A DNA stretch of 64,000 nucleotides from contig JAUJOD010000001.1 of NCBI GenBank assembly GCA_030447865.1, positions 544,909-608,908 on the forward strand. Reading direction: 5' to 3'. Source of the stretch: Nocardioidaceae bacterium (GTDB taxonomy: Bacteria; Actinomycetota; Actinomycetes; Propionibacteriales; Nocardioidaceae). Below the pieces are notes generated by a model, which did no database searches, had not been told where the DNA came from, and was given only the letters and a program-made list of their open reading frames with translations. Shown piece after piece: positions 63,459 to 64,000 of the stretch. The first letter of the stretch is position 1. The number at the start of each line of letters is the position of its first letter. Both the position numbers and the translations under genes were made by a program.

Positions 63459-63830
63459 CAGATCAAATGGGCAGCGGCTCGGTCACGCAACGACCGCGTT
63501 CTGGCGCGACTCCAACGGTGCCGAGGCCGCTGGCTGGGACGCTGCCTACAGCTCCGAACGACGGTCTACCTCAACCCGATGGGTTCTGACTGATCTTGCC
63601 CCAGAAGCACCCGCTGCTGAGAACTCGCCCGCTTAGGCAGCTCTCAGATCAAATGGGCAGCGGCTCGGTCACGCAACGACCGCGTTCTGGCGCGACTCCA
63701 ACGGTGCCGAGGCCGCTGGCTGGGACGCTGCCTACAGCTCCGAACGACGGTCTACCTCAACCCGATGGGTTCTGACTGATCTTGCCCCAGAAGCACCCGC
63801 TGCTGAGAACTCGCCCGCTTAGGCAGCTCT
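63459..63830. repeat. Perfect 186-bp tandem duplication
   Basis: 63459-63644 and 63645-63830 are identical over all 186 bases by direct comparison. The junction and the far end share the four bases CAGA, a typical microhomology for tandem duplication. The unit contains the last codons of the minus-strand gene at the right edge. Both copies are flanked by different sequence, so this is a local event. Confidence 0.9.
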
Positions 63831-64000
63831 CAGAACGATGACGCTCTCACGCATCCAGCCGTCATCGTCGGTGCGTCGGCGAAGCATCCGCGCAACGCAG
63901 ACTTCTTCGACCATCCACTCGGCCTGTTCGGCCAAGCCCGCGATAACCAGATCAGCCGCCACCACAAACCGCTGGTCACCCTCGCCGTGGGCAGAGTTGC
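63819..64000 (-). CDS. C-terminal part of a hypothetical protein
   Basis: Read on the minus strand from the window edge: NSAHGEGDQRFVVAADLVIAGLAEQAEWMVEEVCVARMLRRRTDDDGWMRESVIVLRAA, then TAA at 63819-63821 (59 residues, frame open to 64000). The gene begins outside the window. The family is not recognised. Its last codons fall inside the 186-bp duplication, so a second copy of the tail lies at 63633-63644. Confidence 0.6.
   Translation of the reverse strand, partial: NSAHGEGDQRFVVAADLVIAGLAEQAEWMVEEVCVARMLRRRTDDDGWMRESVIVLRAA

Noticed and set aside
1-64000. CRISPR array or Cas genes
   Set aside because: No regularly spaced short repeats or Cas motifs were seen. The only tandem repeats are those at 41690 and 63459.

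Overview
The window is high-GC DNA with frequent GTG starts and many 4-base ATGA/GTGA gene overlaps. It encodes marker families of Actinomycetota: a WhiB-like regulator, the bacterial proteasome activator, a SigK/RskA-like pair, SigE-family sigma factors and DUF5926. By inference it belongs to a Nocardioidaceae-like (Propionibacteriales) chromosome; no gene pins the genus.

From 1 to about 41.6 kb it is ordinary core chromosome, and every gene but one is intact. In order: the 3' part of GTP-dependent PEP carboxykinase; two tRNA-Ser genes on either side of a PH-like membrane protein; a nitrilase-family amidohydrolase; a MobA-like protein with DUF6457; quinone oxidoreductase; the proteasome activator; a membrane molybdopterin oxidoreductase next to a SigK/RskA pair; a WhiB-HTH protein; serS with a HAD phosphatase; a PAP2-diacylglycerol kinase fusion; an ArsR/SRPBCC pair with a visible operator; pheA; a larB-larC-GDT1 operon; arginine deiminase; a second ECF sigma operon; an AAA-like ATPase; a rhodanese; a deletion-fused sigma-factor remnant; a Fpg/Nei glycosylase; a DUF427/radical SAM/methyltransferase operon; a Crp regulator; aat; a leucine-degradation operon (methylcrotonyl-CoA carboxylase plus HMG-CoA lyase); two sulfotransferase-like paralogs; and a SigB/SigF-type sigma factor.

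From about 42.5 to 52 kb the sequence looks damaged. A prenyltransferase-repeat-like gene, a membrane protein, a LysR regulator, a lipoprotein and a small fragment are broken by single-base frameshifts or a stop. The intact genes here are a RelB/RelE-type toxin-antitoxin pair, a methyltransferase, a class A beta-lactamase-like serine hydrolase and a MecA-N-type penicillin-binding protein. The last two lie on either side of the LysR gene and a LysR box.

From 51.6 kb to the end is an accessory defence-type island. Two direct repeats of about 176 bp, 3120 bp apart, bracket a lower-GC module: a large protein joining a HEXXH metallopeptidase-like domain to a dCTP-deaminase-like domain, a 156-aa partner and a divergent winged-helix regulator. 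This is the best candidate for an undescribed system. It is followed by a type I restriction-modification operon (hsdM, hsdS, a NucS-like nuclease, hsdR). An HTH-MntA/HepT toxin-antitoxin pair sits between the nuclease and hsdR, next to a leftover copy of the hsdR start. The window ends with a perfect 186-bp tandem duplication and the tail of a gene on the minus strand that runs off the edge.
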